Of a stretch of DNA of 10,581 bases, positions 1-6,724 are shown in pieces; positions within the stretch are counted from its first letter, which is position 1; each line of letters opens with the position of its first letter. The stretch covers positions 1 to 10,581 of the forward strand of contig JAAYXX010000310.1 in the NCBI GenBank assembly GCA_012515695.1, in the 5' to 3' direction. Below the pieces are notes generated by a model. The model was given only the letters and a program-made list of their open reading frames with translations. It did no database searches and was not told the origin of the DNA. The translations under genes and the position numbers were made by a program. The stretch is from Chloroflexota bacterium. GTDB lineage: Bacteria; Chloroflexota; Anaerolineae; UBA1429.

Positions 1-181
1 CGCGGGGGCAACCCTCCGGCCCGTCCAACTCGATCCCCTTGCGCGCCTTGATCGGCGCAACGCTCTCCGGGGTGCGATTATACAACGTCACTTGAAAGCC
101 CATCAGCGCCAGGTGCGCCGCCATCGTCTTGCCGCCATTCCCCGCGCCCAACACAGCGTAGCGTGTAGTACGAGTTGCCAT
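1..181 (-). CDS. NAD(P)-dependent opine-type dehydrogenase, N-terminal fragment (cut by window edge)
   Basis: Only the first 60 codons are present; the gene runs off the left edge. The protein opens MATRTTRYAVLGAGNGG, a beta strand leading into a dinucleotide-binding loop G12-A-G-N-G-G17. The following helix (KTMAAHLALMG) and second strand (VTLYNRTPE) are typical of the NAD/NADP octopine/nopaline dehydrogenase family. These enzymes reductively join an amino acid and a 2-oxo acid, or run the reverse oxidation, in the cytoplasm. The start is well placed: the ribosome site GAGGAG overlaps the TGA of the upstream gene, with only 10 nt between stop and ATG, so the two genes are almost certainly co-transcribed and translationally coupled. 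The C-terminal catalytic domain is not visible. A 6-phosphogluconate- or glycerol-3-phosphate-dehydrogenase-like relative cannot be excluded from the Rossmann part alone. Confidence 0.72.
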   Translation of the reverse strand, partial: MATRTTRYAVLGAGNGGKTMAAHLALMGFQVTLYNRTPESVAPIKARKGIELDGPEGCPR

Positions 182-191
182 ATTTTGCTCC

Positions 192-1838
192 TCATCGGGT
201 ACCAGTCTGATACGCCAGCAAAGCAATCCGCTCCCGCTCAGTCAGCGGGCGCCCGCGATCATCCACCGCCACGCAAGCGCCCCTCGCATCAATGCGCGTC
301 ACAATCTGCCCGCGAGCAAAGCGGTTCCGGCCAAGATGTGGGGCATCCAGCAGGCCCACCGTCACCGCTTGCGTCAAGGTGGCCGGATCAGTCAAGGGAT
401 CATCCACCCCTTCGCCAGCCAATGCGCGAATCGCCTCGATCAACACGCGGGCCTCGCTCACCAATTCCTCCCGCCGCTCGGCTATCGCCGGATCGCGGGT
501 CATATCCGGCTGGCCGTTGAGACCATTCTCGATAGCCCGCCGCGCCAGCTTGCACGCCTCAATCACGTCGCTGGCAGTGGCCGCATGATGCGCCTCGCAA
601 TGGGCCACCACATGCACAATATGAGGCCGCAACACCATTTGCAGATAGATGCTGGTCGCCAGATGCGAGCGGGCAGCATCTACATCCAGGGGATAGCTCA
701 ACAGTCCCGTGCGAGTCTGCCGCCAGATACGGAAATCCTCCCCCGCCAACGGCTCGATCAAGTCCCGCACAGCCAACATACGCGCCAGGTCCATGCTATC
801 GCCAAGACCCGGCGGGCTGTTGAACATCAGTTGAGCAATATAGTCGCGCACGCCGAACGCGCGGGCGTTGTACGCCGACAAGAACGCCGCCGCGCAGAAC
901 ACCACGTCCGGCGCATCACGCAGCGCCCAGTGATGCGGCTCGTTCACCTCCACCGGAATGCCCCGCTCGCCATGCCACGCCATGACCCGCTGATGTTCCC
1001 GGATGGAGCCGGTCAACTCCCACGGGCCGCGCCCATCCATCTGGTTGAACCAAAAGATGGGAATAGCGCACCAGGCGTTGTGAATCGTCTCGACGTACAT
1101 CTCGGCCAGTCGCAAGAGATCATCCGTGCCCGCATACGTACGCAGCAAAGGGTAGTTGCCGCACCGGCTTGCCGCATAGAGCGCCCGGTAATCCTCGGCG
1201 CTACGCACGGGTACACCACCCGCCCCCTTGCGCCGCGGGTCCTGGCGCGAAGGATGAAAAAAGTTCTCCTGCGCGTCCTGATCCGTCCCCAGCGAGATCA
1301 CATCTAGCACGCGGGCCTCGGCGATCTGGGCGATCCCCTGGCACGTTTGCTCCATCGTCGGCAGCCCAAAATGATGGCGCAGGATCGGGTACGGCGCTTT
1401 CCAGCGAATGCGCTCCACTGCCGTCTGAGGGCAAGAGGCAGCCGCGCGTCCCGCGTATTCCTCTCCTTTGAGATATGCGATGATCTCTTCCACCGGCTGC
1501 GTGCCATCGAAAACCCGCTCGAAAAAGCCCAGGCCCCCGGCCCGCTCCGCCACGGGCGGCGTGCCGCCAAAGGCGAACCGCACTCCCTGCTCGCGCAGTT
1601 CGTCGGCTTCTTCGGCAAACTCGGCCAATAGCCGCTCGCCATTCTCCGGCGTCAATCGGTAGGACACTGCCACCAGATCAGCCTGCTCCTGCCGGGCAGC
1701 GTGAATCACCTCCCCCACAGGCACGGCTGGCCCCAAGAAAACGGCCCGCCAGCCTGCGCGTTCCGCCATCCGGAGAAAATTCAACACCCCAGCCACGTGA
1801 ACACACTCCCCCAAAGCGGCAGCAACAACGGTTTTCAT
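192..1838 (-). CDS. Cobalamin-binding, glutamate-mutase-like protein (B12 domain fused to MutE-like barrel)
   Basis: 548 aa. Residues 1-125 form a B12-binding Rossmann-like domain: GECVHVAG (10-17) with the candidate cobalt-ligand His14, VSYRL (58-62) in place of the SxL motif, and FGG (90-92). Residues 145-470 resemble the catalytic barrel of methylaspartate (glutamate) mutase epsilon subunit, with ISLGTDQDAQE (181-191), FWFNQMDGRG (262-271) and EVNEPHHWALRDAPD (297-311). Family knowledge suggests an adenosylcobalamin-dependent carbon-skeleton rearrangement of an amino or organic acid. The substrate cannot be read from the sequence. A fused B12 and barrel layout differs from classical separate MutS and MutE chains. 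The ATG at 1838 is chosen because AAGGA lies 8 nt upstream; the reading frame stays open to 1979 but that extension has no family features. It is the first gene after a c-di-AMP riboswitch and is followed after 10 nt by an opine-type dehydrogenase. Confidence 0.8.
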   Translation of the reverse strand: MKTVVAAALGECVHVAGVLNFLRMAERAGWRAVFLGPAVPVGEVIHAARQEQADLVAVSYRLTPENGERLLAEFAEEADELREQGVRFAFGGTPPVAERAGGLGFFERVFDGTQPVEEIIAYLKGEEYAGRAAASCPQTAVERIRWKAPYPILRHHFGLPTMEQTCQGIAQIAEARVLDVISLGTDQDAQENFFHPSRQDPRRKGAGGVPVRSAEDYRALYAASRCGNYPLLRTYAGTDDLLRLAEMYVETIHNAWCAIPIFWFNQMDGRGPWELTGSIREHQRVMAWHGERGIPVEVNEPHHWALRDAPDVVFCAAAFLSAYNARAFGVRDYIAQLMFNSPPGLGDSMDLARMLAVRDLIEPLAGEDFRIWRQTRTGLLSYPLDVDAARSHLATSIYLQMVLRPHIVHVVAHCEAHHAATASDVIEACKLARRAIENGLNGQPDMTRDPAIAERREELVSEARVLIEAIRALAGEGVDDPLTDPATLTQAVTVGLLDAPHLGRNRFARGQIVTRIDARGACVAVDDRGRPLTERERIALLAYQTGTR

Positions 1839-2130
1839 CTGCTCAATCCTTTCCATCATCAATGATGGCCTGAGCGCGACGCGCAGAGACGCCAATATAG
1901 CAGAGGGAACGCATGGCGCGCGCGCATCACGCACAAACCAAGGATCACCCCAGTGAAAGCAAAGCCTGGGAAAAACCAACTGCTGGCCTTTGCAGGCCGG
2001 GTAACACCGATGAAGGAGGGCAGAAGACCCTGCGCCATCGTATTGCCAGCGCCAGGGTAGCTATGCTCCGCCGCGAGACTGGTGTGAAGGGGTACCCAGT
2101 CCCATCATGCGGCGAGCCGTTTTTGGAGAT
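1839..2130 (-). other. Long structured leader between terminator and the B12-protein gene
   Basis: About 290 nt with no convincing gene, dense in inverted repeats. Seen directly: GGCC-type stem 1983-1988/1995-2000; nested stems 2008-2012/2036-2040 and 2017-2020/2028-2031; and a long two-part stem, outer arms 2065-2074/2109-2117 (one bulge) and inner arms GACTGG 2077-2082 / CCAGTC 2096-2101. If the riboswitch transcript reads through, all of this lies in the 5' UTR of the 1838 gene. On the plus strand the long stem is followed by CGTTTTTGG, so it could also terminate a plus-strand transcript. I could not match the block to a known RNA family. Confidence 0.4.
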
Positions 2131-2158
2131 GGAAAATCCCGGGCATCAAGCCCGGGAT
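2131..2158 (-). terminator. Intrinsic terminator of the c-di-AMP riboswitch
   Basis: A perfect 9-bp stem (arms 2136-2144 and 2150-2158, 5-nt loop), very GC-rich, followed on the minus strand by TTTTCC. It sits about 13 nt past the 3' end of the riboswitch aptamer, the normal place for the expression platform of a transcription-terminating switch. It also lies downstream of the DUF362 gene and could end that transcript too. Confidence 0.7.
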
Positions 2159-2170
2159 ATCGCCGGTTTC

Positions 2171-2292
2171 TGCCTCTTTCATTGCCTACGAGGTTAGCTG
2201 ACGGGTTAGAACTGAAAGATGTTCTCTCGCCTCAAGCGAGTGCACCCCAGAAAAAGGTTCCCCCGTTCCCTTGCGGGATTCGGCGTGCAATA
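2171..2292 (-). promoter_or_regulatory. Cyclic-di-AMP riboswitch (ydaO/yuaA class)
   Basis: Reading the minus strand from 2292, the conserved blocks of the ydaO/yuaA aptamer appear in the correct order: GCCGAATCC, then CGGGGGAACC, TGGGGTG, a variable hairpin (CTCGC/GCGAG arms, 2224-2238), and finally CCCGTCAGCTAACCTCG followed by TAGGCAAT. These align block by block with the Bacillus subtilis and Thermoanaerobacter tengcongensis ydaO aptamers as I remember them. The ends can pair (ATTGC 2287-2291 with GCAAT 2181-2185) to form the closing stem P1. This class binds two c-di-AMP molecules and usually turns expression off. Here a matched promoter lies just upstream and a GC-rich terminator just downstream, so the cassette looks complete. 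The first gene it can control is the B12-binding protein starting at 1838. Confidence 0.93.
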
Positions 2293-2305
2293 TTCACTTG
2301 GCCCT

Positions 2306-2334
2306 AGTCTACACAAATGCGGCCTTGCCGTCAA
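2306..2334 (-). promoter_or_regulatory. Sigma70-type promoter of the riboswitch transcript
   Basis: On the minus strand TTGACG (2329-2334) is separated by exactly 17 nt from TAGACT (2306-2311). Predicted transcription start is near 2299, only about 8 nt before the riboswitch aptamer. This shows that the riboswitch has its own transcript and is not simply the 3' UTR of the DUF362 gene. Confidence 0.65.
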
Positions 2335-2374
2335 GCGAGACCCAGGGCGCAAAGGGCCGCGACAAGGCAGCCGC

Positions 2375-3481
2375 CTACCGCAAATGCCCCTTTTCCAAAT
2401 ACTCTGCGAACAACCGCCCCCAGCAGCAATCTTGCTTCCAGCGCTCATAGACATGGCGCTCTTTCAGCGGCCAGCGGTAGTAATCGTGGTATGCCTCAGA
2501 CACAAAGATGGGCAGAGCCACTAGCGGAGTGTGGAACAGGGCCTTTTGCAGCACCTTCGTGGGGCCATACCAGGAGAGCCACCCCATCGTGCGGTGAAAG
2601 TTCATCCCGATCTTGAAATTCCAGTTCTCACCGGATACATCATCCCCCACGATTTCGATCTCACGCGGGTCGCCAACGCCCAGCCCTTGCTCGTGCGCCA
2701 GGCGAATATAGCCGATGCTCATCGGGTCAAAGCCCATCAGCTTGGCCGCCACTGCGTCAATCGCCACCTGATCGCCGCTCGCCAGGATCACATCCTTCTG
2801 CACAGGCGTCATAATGCGCGGGCCAGTGCCATCCCCGGCGGTCGTCCCATCCATCACGGCGAACAGGCCCTTGTGAATCTCTTTTTGAATGTGCAGCAGG
2901 TCTACCAGCGTCTCGTGAATCCAGCTATGCGTATAGTGGCGCTTGGTGTTCAGCAGGCCGCCAAAAGCGTTCTTCATAGCGCCAGTGGTAGTGGTATAGA
3001 TATGGCATTTCACCGTGGGCAGGTGCACGATGCTCTTGCCAAAGAAATAATCCGGCACGCGAATGCCATCGGGAAAGATGCGCGACAGAGCATTCATGCG
3101 CGCCTTGGGTTCATACACCACCCATTCCATGTCACTATCTTTGAAATTATACAGCACGGGGATATTGTACCGCCGAAAGATGGGCACATAGTTGTTCAAA
3201 TCCTCGCCCTTGAAGGTATCAATAACCACCGTCTTGTTCTGCACGCAAACCAGGTTCTCATAGCCCCGGTTCTGCAGAGCCAGAATTGTCCCTTCCAACT
3301 GCCAGGGCGTCGTGTTGGCGCTGGGAAATGGATAATGCCACGAAATATTGTCTTTTAGTATTACCGTGCTATCTTGCGGCAAAAAGCGCTCAGCCTCGGC
3401 CAGGCTGAAAAGCCGGTCATAGTCCTCTAGGATTGTCTCGGGTTTCGTGCGTAACACCGCCACCTTGGCGTTTGTGGTCAT
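2375..3481 (-). CDS. DUF362 domain-containing protein
   Basis: 368 aa, soluble, no signal peptide or transmembrane segment evident. DUF362 signatures: IVHLPTVKCH (151-160) followed by TTTTGAMKNAFGG (163-175), MDGTTAGDGTGPR (210-222), and DQVAIDAVAAKLMGFDP (237-253) with HEQGLGVGDP (263-272). There is no CxxCxxC ferredoxin segment, unlike the DUF362-ferredoxin fusions, so this is the stand-alone form. The biochemical function of the family is not settled, and the sequence gives no substrate. The ATG at 3481 has AAGGAG 8 nt upstream and a good promoter at 3559-3587, so it begins its own transcription unit. The residues after about 290 (FHRTMGWLSWYGP, then an aromatic-rich tail with C352 and C353) look like a subfamily extension. 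Confidence 0.87.
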   Translation of the reverse strand: MTTNAKVAVLRTKPETILEDYDRLFSLAEAERFLPQDSTVILKDNISWHYPFPSANTTPWQLEGTILALQNRGYENLVCVQNKTVVIDTFKGEDLNNYVPIFRRYNIPVLYNFKDSDMEWVVYEPKARMNALSRIFPDGIRVPDYFFGKSIVHLPTVKCHIYTTTTGAMKNAFGGLLNTKRHYTHSWIHETLVDLLHIQKEIHKGLFAVMDGTTAGDGTGPRIMTPVQKDVILASGDQVAIDAVAAKLMGFDPMSIGYIRLAHEQGLGVGDPREIEIVGDDVSGENWNFKIGMNFHRTMGWLSWYGPTKVLQKALFHTPLVALPIFVSEAYHDYYRWPLKERHVYERWKQDCCWGRLFAEYLEKGHLR

Positions 3482-3558
3482 CCAAATACTCCTTCATAGG
3501 CGAGACATGCAGCCATATTACGATGAGTAGGCATATCTATGGCCTGTCATTCCCCGTC

Positions 3559-3587
3559 ATTTTACAATACCCCTGCGCCTAGGTCAA
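3559..3587 (-). promoter_or_regulatory. Sigma70-type promoter for the DUF362 gene
   Basis: On the minus strand TTGACC (3582-3587), a 17-nt spacer, and TAAAAT (3559-3564). Predicted start near 3552 gives a 5' UTR of about 70 nt before the ATG at 3481. The 3482-3828 gap holds this promoter, the opposing promoter at 3724-3752, and an AT-rich stretch at 3601-3655; I see no gene in it. Confidence 0.65.
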
Positions 3588-3723
3588 ACACACTGCACGA
3601 CCTATTCCAGAATATTTCACATAAAACATATAACTAACGAATAGTAGAATAATGGAGTGGCATACGCCTGCGGCCACAATCCCGCGCACCACCCCGGTTC
3701 GCCTAGATCCTCGATCACCGGCA

Positions 3724-3752
3724 TTGCCAGGCGTGTTGTGGCGTGGTAAAAT
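3724..3752 (+). promoter_or_regulatory. Sigma70-type promoter for the alpha/beta hydrolase gene
   Basis: TTGCCA (3724-3729), 17-nt spacer, TAAAAT (3747-3752); predicted start near 3759. It lies inside the open frame that extends upstream of 3829, which argues for translation starting at 3829 rather than at 3652. Confidence 0.55.
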
Positions 3753-3828
3753 CGAAGCAGAATGGGTGATCGTCCGAGGCTATCCAGGCACAACAAAGCA
3801 TGTGCACGCATCACAGAGGGAGGGACCC

Positions 3829-4659
3829 ATGTCCAGGTGGTTCAGGGCTGCTGCCGTGTTGGGCGCGCTGGGGTTGGCGGGCATAGTGATCCCGCGCCAC
3901 CTTTGGTTTCGGCGGCGCGAGTTCAGCCGTAGCCATCAATTGAGCCTGTTGCTGTCCCAAGGCCACCCGGCGCTGGCCGTAGCCCATTTCCGGCAAGGTC
4001 ATCCCCGGCTGGTTGTCACCGCCCACGGCCTTATGCGTAGCATGAACGACCAACAAATGGCGCAACTGGTCGGCGTCCTGGCCGAACGCTACGACGTGCT
4101 CACCTTTGACTTTCGCGGACATGGCCGCAGCGAAGGCGTTAGCGCCCTGCACTTTGGACAGGCCGCCGAGGACCTGCTTCGCGTCCTGCACTACGCGGCA
4201 AGCCTGCATTACGAACAGGTCGCCGTGATCGGCTATTCGATGGGCGCCGCCGCCGCCATCATTGCCGCAGCACAGGGCGCTCCCGTTGACGCCGTGGTAA
4301 GCGTAAGCTGCCCTACCCCCCCGCCAGCGCGTGGCGACGAACCCCTGCAACTCAATACCCGCCTCTGGCGCTGGTGGGCGTGGCTGATGGGCACTCGCAT
4401 CGCTCCCACACTCCGCATCGGCCAGTGGCCCCATACTGTCATCGCCCGCGTATCCCCCATCCCCCTGCTGATCGTGCATGATGGGCTGGACACGCTTGTC
4501 TCGCGCAGCGGCTCCGAGCGGTTGTTCGCCGCCGCCCGGCCACCCAAAGACTACTTGCATGTGCCCTGGGCATTGCACGCCATGCCAATGGCCTCCATCA
4601 ACGCCATAATGGATTGGCTCGACTACCACTTGCCCGCCGGACTCGCCCGAACAGCATAA
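3829..4659 (+). CDS. Alpha/beta hydrolase, membrane-anchored or secreted candidate
   Basis: 276 aa with a complete alpha/beta-hydrolase core: oxyanion-hole region TAHGLMRS (64-71), FDFRGHGRSEG (93-103), nucleophile elbow G135-Y-S137-M-G139, acid D221 in HDGLD, and base H250 in WALHAM. The catalytic triad is therefore intact. The first 20 residues (SRWFRAAAVLGALGLAGIV) are a basic patch plus a hydrophobic stretch, fitting an N-terminal membrane anchor or uncleaved signal, with the enzyme outside or at the membrane. The acyl or ester substrate cannot be assigned. The ATG at 3829 is chosen for its AGGGAGGG ribosome site and the promoter at 3724-3752; the frame is open back to 3652 but that part is not family-like. 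The SDR gene follows on the same strand after 106 nt, possibly co-transcribed. Confidence 0.85.
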   Translation: MSRWFRAAAVLGALGLAGIVIPRHLWFRRREFSRSHQLSLLLSQGHPALAVAHFRQGHPRLVVTAHGLMRSMNDQQMAQLVGVLAERYDVLTFDFRGHGRSEGVSALHFGQAAEDLLRVLHYAASLHYEQVAVIGYSMGAAAAIIAAAQGAPVDAVVSVSCPTPPPARGDEPLQLNTRLWRWWAWLMGTRIAPTLRIGQWPHTVIARVSPIPLLIVHDGLDTLVSRSGSERLFAAARPPKDYLHVPWALHAMPMASINAIMDWLDYHLPAGLARTA

Positions 4660-4765
4660 GCCGACGCTCCTCTTGTTGCGCCAGACTGCGCCACCTGGCG
4701 AGACAGAGGTTGAGGATATCAGAGTGAGGGGGTTCGCTTCCCCTTTGTATGCGACAAGGAGAAAC

Positions 4766-5479
4766 ATGAGCGTACAGGATAAAGTGGTATTGATCACCGG
4801 AGCCACCGGCGGGCTGGGGCCAACCGTGGTCCGCGAGGTTGCAGCCGCCGGGGCGTACCTGGCGTTAACCGCCCGCCGCCCCGAAGCATTGCGCCAACTC
4901 GCAGAAGAACTCGCCTTGCCCGCCGAGCGGGTATTGCTGCACCCTGCCAACCTGGCCGTGCCTCAAGAAACGCAAGCCCTGGTCGACGCGGTGATTGCCC
5001 GTTGGGGCGGCATAGACGTGCTGCTCAACATCGCCGGAGGCTGGGCGGGCGGCAAACGCGTGGGCGAGCTGCCCATTGACGACTGGGACGCCATGATGCA
5101 CGTGAACCTGCGGAGCGCCTTTTTGATCAACCGGGCCGTGCTGCCTTCCATGCTAGAGCGCGGCTGGGGCCGCATCATCAACATTGGCTCGCGCTCTGCA
5201 GTAGAACCAGGCACCCGCCAGGCCCAGTACAACGTCTCCAAAGCCGCCGTCGTCTCCCTGACCCAGTCCATCGCCAACGATTACAAGCGCAAAGGCATCA
5301 CCGCCAACGTGATTCTGCCCAGCACTATCGACACGCCGTCAAATCGCCAGCATTCGCCCGACGCCGACTTTACGCGGTGGGTCCAACCACAAGACCTGGC
5401 CGCGCTAATGCTCTATTTGTGCTCCGATGCTGCTGGCAGCATCACCGGCGCTGCCATTCCCGTCTACGGCGGTATGTAG
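4766..5479 (+). CDS. Short-chain dehydrogenase/reductase (SDR family oxidoreductase)
   Basis: 237 aa, usual classical-SDR length. Cofactor loop TGATGGLG (11-18); LLNIAGG (86-92), the NNAG-type motif with Ile in the middle; N114; catalytic Ser near 142-144 (IGSRS); and Y155-N-V-S-K159 (YxxxK). The C-terminal ITGAAIPVYGG matches the end of FabG-like SDRs. After strand 2 the residues are ARRPE (36-40), where an arginine pair may favour NADP(H). It should reduce or oxidise a carbonyl or alcohol substrate that cannot be specified; the FabG-like fold is too common to imply fatty-acid synthesis. The ATG at 4766 follows AAGGAG by 6 nt; the frame opens upstream to 4673 but lacks SDR features. It ends just before a perfect hairpin at 5493-5520. 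Confidence 0.88.
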   Translation: MSVQDKVVLITGATGGLGPTVVREVAAAGAYLALTARRPEALRQLAEELALPAERVLLHPANLAVPQETQALVDAVIARWGGIDVLLNIAGGWAGGKRVGELPIDDWDAMMHVNLRSAFLINRAVLPSMLERGWGRIINIGSRSAVEPGTRQAQYNVSKAAVVSLTQSIANDYKRKGITANVILPSTIDTPSNRQHSPDADFTRWVQPQDLAALMLYLCSDAAGSITGAAIPVYGGM

Positions 5480-5492
5480 CCGCGCTTTCCGT

Positions 5493-5520
5493 GGGTGCTC
5501 GGCATGGTTGCCGAGCACCC
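5493..5520 (+). terminator. Perfect 12-bp hairpin after the SDR gene, probable transcript end
   Basis: Arms GGGTGCTCGGCA (5493-5504) and TGCCGAGCACCC (5509-5520) pair perfectly around a TGGT loop, 13 nt after the SDR stop. No T-run follows on either strand, so it is not a textbook intrinsic terminator. It may act as a mRNA 3'-end stabiliser or with Rho. It separates the SDR unit from the promoter at 5548. Confidence 0.5.
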
Positions 5521-5547
5521 CGATCTGGCTCCAACCACCGGAGGTAT

Positions 5548-5576
5548 TTGCGCGGGCGGCAAGACCTCGCTAGAAT
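5548..5576 (+). promoter_or_regulatory. Sigma70-type promoter for the M42 peptidase gene
   Basis: TTGCGC (5548-5553), 17-nt spacer, TAGAAT (5571-5576); predicted start near 5583, giving a short 5' UTR of about 33 nt before the ATG at 5616. Confidence 0.6.
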
Positions 5577-5615
5577 GAACATAGGCTACAGCACATTCAA
5601 TCGGAGACAACGCCC

Positions 5616-6680
5616 ATGCAGATCACCATCAACCAGCCGCGTGTTATCGAGTTCCTCACCGGTCTGCTGAACACCCCCAGCCCCACTGGCTACCACCAGG
5701 AGGCCATTGCCTATGTCCGACAGGCATTGGAGGGGCTGGAATTGCCCGGCCTCTCCCTGCAAACGAACCACAAGGGCGCATTGATCGCCACCCTGGCCGG
5801 AGAAAGCGACACAGCACCCCGCGCACTGTCGGCGCACGTGGATACCCTGGGCGCGATGGTGCGCGAGGTCAAGAGCAACGGCAGGCTGCTGCTCACCCAG
5901 TTGGGGGGCTATGCCTGGAACTCGGTCGAAGGCGAAGGGGTCACGGTGATCTGCGTTGGCGATGGGCAGCGCTACCGGGGCACGGTGCAGACCATCAACC
6001 CCAGCGTGCATACCAGCCTCCAGGCGCGTGAGGGCAAGCGCGAAGACGAGCGCATGGAAGTTCGCCTGGATGCCCGCGTGGCAAGCAAAGAGGAAACGCT
6101 CGGCCTGGGCATTGACGTGGGGGATTTCGTCTGCTTTGATCCGCGCGTCGAAGTCACCGAAACGGGGTTCATCAAGAGCCGTCACCTGGATGACAAGGCC
6201 GCCGTGGCGATATTGTACGGGGCACTGCTGGCCCTGAAGGAACACGGCCTCACCCCGACACAGCGCACCACCTTTTTCTTTAGCAACTATGAAGAAGTGG
6301 GGCATGGCGCCTCGACGGGCATCCCCGCCGACGTGGTAGAGATGATCGCGATAGACATGGCCGCCAGCACCACCGGCGAGCATCAGAACTCGGACGAGTA
6401 TTCGGTGGGTATTTGCGCCAAGGACTCTTCCGGCCCCTATGACCTGGACGTAAGGCGCAAGCTGGTGCGGCTGGCCCAGGCGCACGCCATCCCCTACAAG
6501 ATAGACACCTATCCCCACTATGGGTCGGATGGCAGCGCCTACCTGCGGGCGGGCGCGGACGTGCGTGTGGGGCTGATTGGGCCAGGGGTGGACGCCAGCC
6601 ACGGATACGAGCGCACCCACTATGACAGCCTGGAGGCCACCACGCAACTCGTCGTCCGGTATCTGCTGGACAAAGAGTAA
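5616..6680 (+). CDS. M42 family metallopeptidase (aminopeptidase-like)
   Basis: 354 aa, the usual M42 length. Expected metal and catalytic residues of this di-zinc (or Co/Mn) family are in order: SAHVDTLG (H74, D76), the bridging aspartate in HLDDKAA (D192/D193), catalytic and ligand glutamates in NYEEVGHG (E226, E227), D247 in AIDMA, and a late histidine H335 in YERTHYDS. The inserted beta-domain between about 85 and 180 (GRLLLTQLGG, VHTSLQAREG) is typical. M42 enzymes are cytoplasmic, often dodecameric aminopeptidases that trim short peptides. Some members are annotated as endoglucanases, but the residues here support peptidase. Ribosome site CGGAGA precedes the ATG, with its own promoter at 5548-5576. 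Monocistronic as judged by flanking signals. Confidence 0.9.
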   Translation: MQITINQPRVIEFLTGLLNTPSPTGYHQEAIAYVRQALEGLELPGLSLQTNHKGALIATLAGESDTAPRALSAHVDTLGAMVREVKSNGRLLLTQLGGYAWNSVEGEGVTVICVGDGQRYRGTVQTINPSVHTSLQAREGKREDERMEVRLDARVASKEETLGLGIDVGDFVCFDPRVEVTETGFIKSRHLDDKAAVAILYGALLALKEHGLTPTQRTTFFFSNYEEVGHGASTGIPADVVEMIAIDMAASTTGEHQNSDEYSVGICAKDSSGPYDLDVRRKLVRLAQAHAIPYKIDTYPHYGSDGSAYLRAGADVRVGLIGPGVDASHGYERTHYDSLEATTQLVVRYLLDKE

Positions 6681-6695
6681 CCGCGCCAACAACGC

Positions 6696-6724
6696 CTGGC
6701 CCACCCTGGACGGGCCACTATAAT
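6696..6724 (+). promoter_or_regulatory. Promoter for the larC-like gene
   Basis: Consensus TATAAT at 6719-6724 with a weak -35 (CTGGCC, 6696-6701) at 17-nt spacing; predicted start near 6731. The -35 overlaps a small inverted repeat, TGGCCC (6697-6702) with GGGCCA (6712-6717), which could be an operator or the 3' hairpin of the preceding peptidase transcript. Confidence 0.5.

Noticed and set aside
336..1307. 323-codon plus-strand open frame
   Set aside because: Antisense to the B12-binding gene, rich in Arg, Pro and His, with no recognisable domain; a shadow caused by high-GC codon use.
1925..2040. Plus-strand words resembling c-di-GMP-I (GCAAAGCC, CCGGGTAACACCGATG) and cobalamin (GATGAAGG followed by GGGCAGAAGACCC) riboswitches
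   Set aside because: The surrounding pairing does not fit either fold: GCAAAGCC would lie in the loop of a CCCAG/CTGGG hairpin, and the cobalamin core with its GCCACTG-type segment is absent. No plus-strand gene follows. Kept only as an unassigned structured block.
2531..3358. 275-codon plus-strand open frame
   Set aside because: Antisense to the DUF362 gene, whose frame has clear family motifs; no ribosome site or promoter.
3652..3828. Upstream extension of the alpha/beta hydrolase frame to 3652
   Set aside because: A good promoter lies inside it (3724-3752), the 3829 start has a strong ribosome site, and the extra residues are not family-like.
4726..4745. tRNA T-arm-like hairpin (GGGG, TTCGCTT, CCCC)
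   Set aside because: No acceptor, D or anticodon arms around it and no CCA-type end; a short chance hairpin in front of the SDR gene.
3811..4950. 379-codon minus-strand open frame
   Set aside because: Covers both the alpha/beta hydrolase and the start of the SDR gene in antisense; no domain recognisable.
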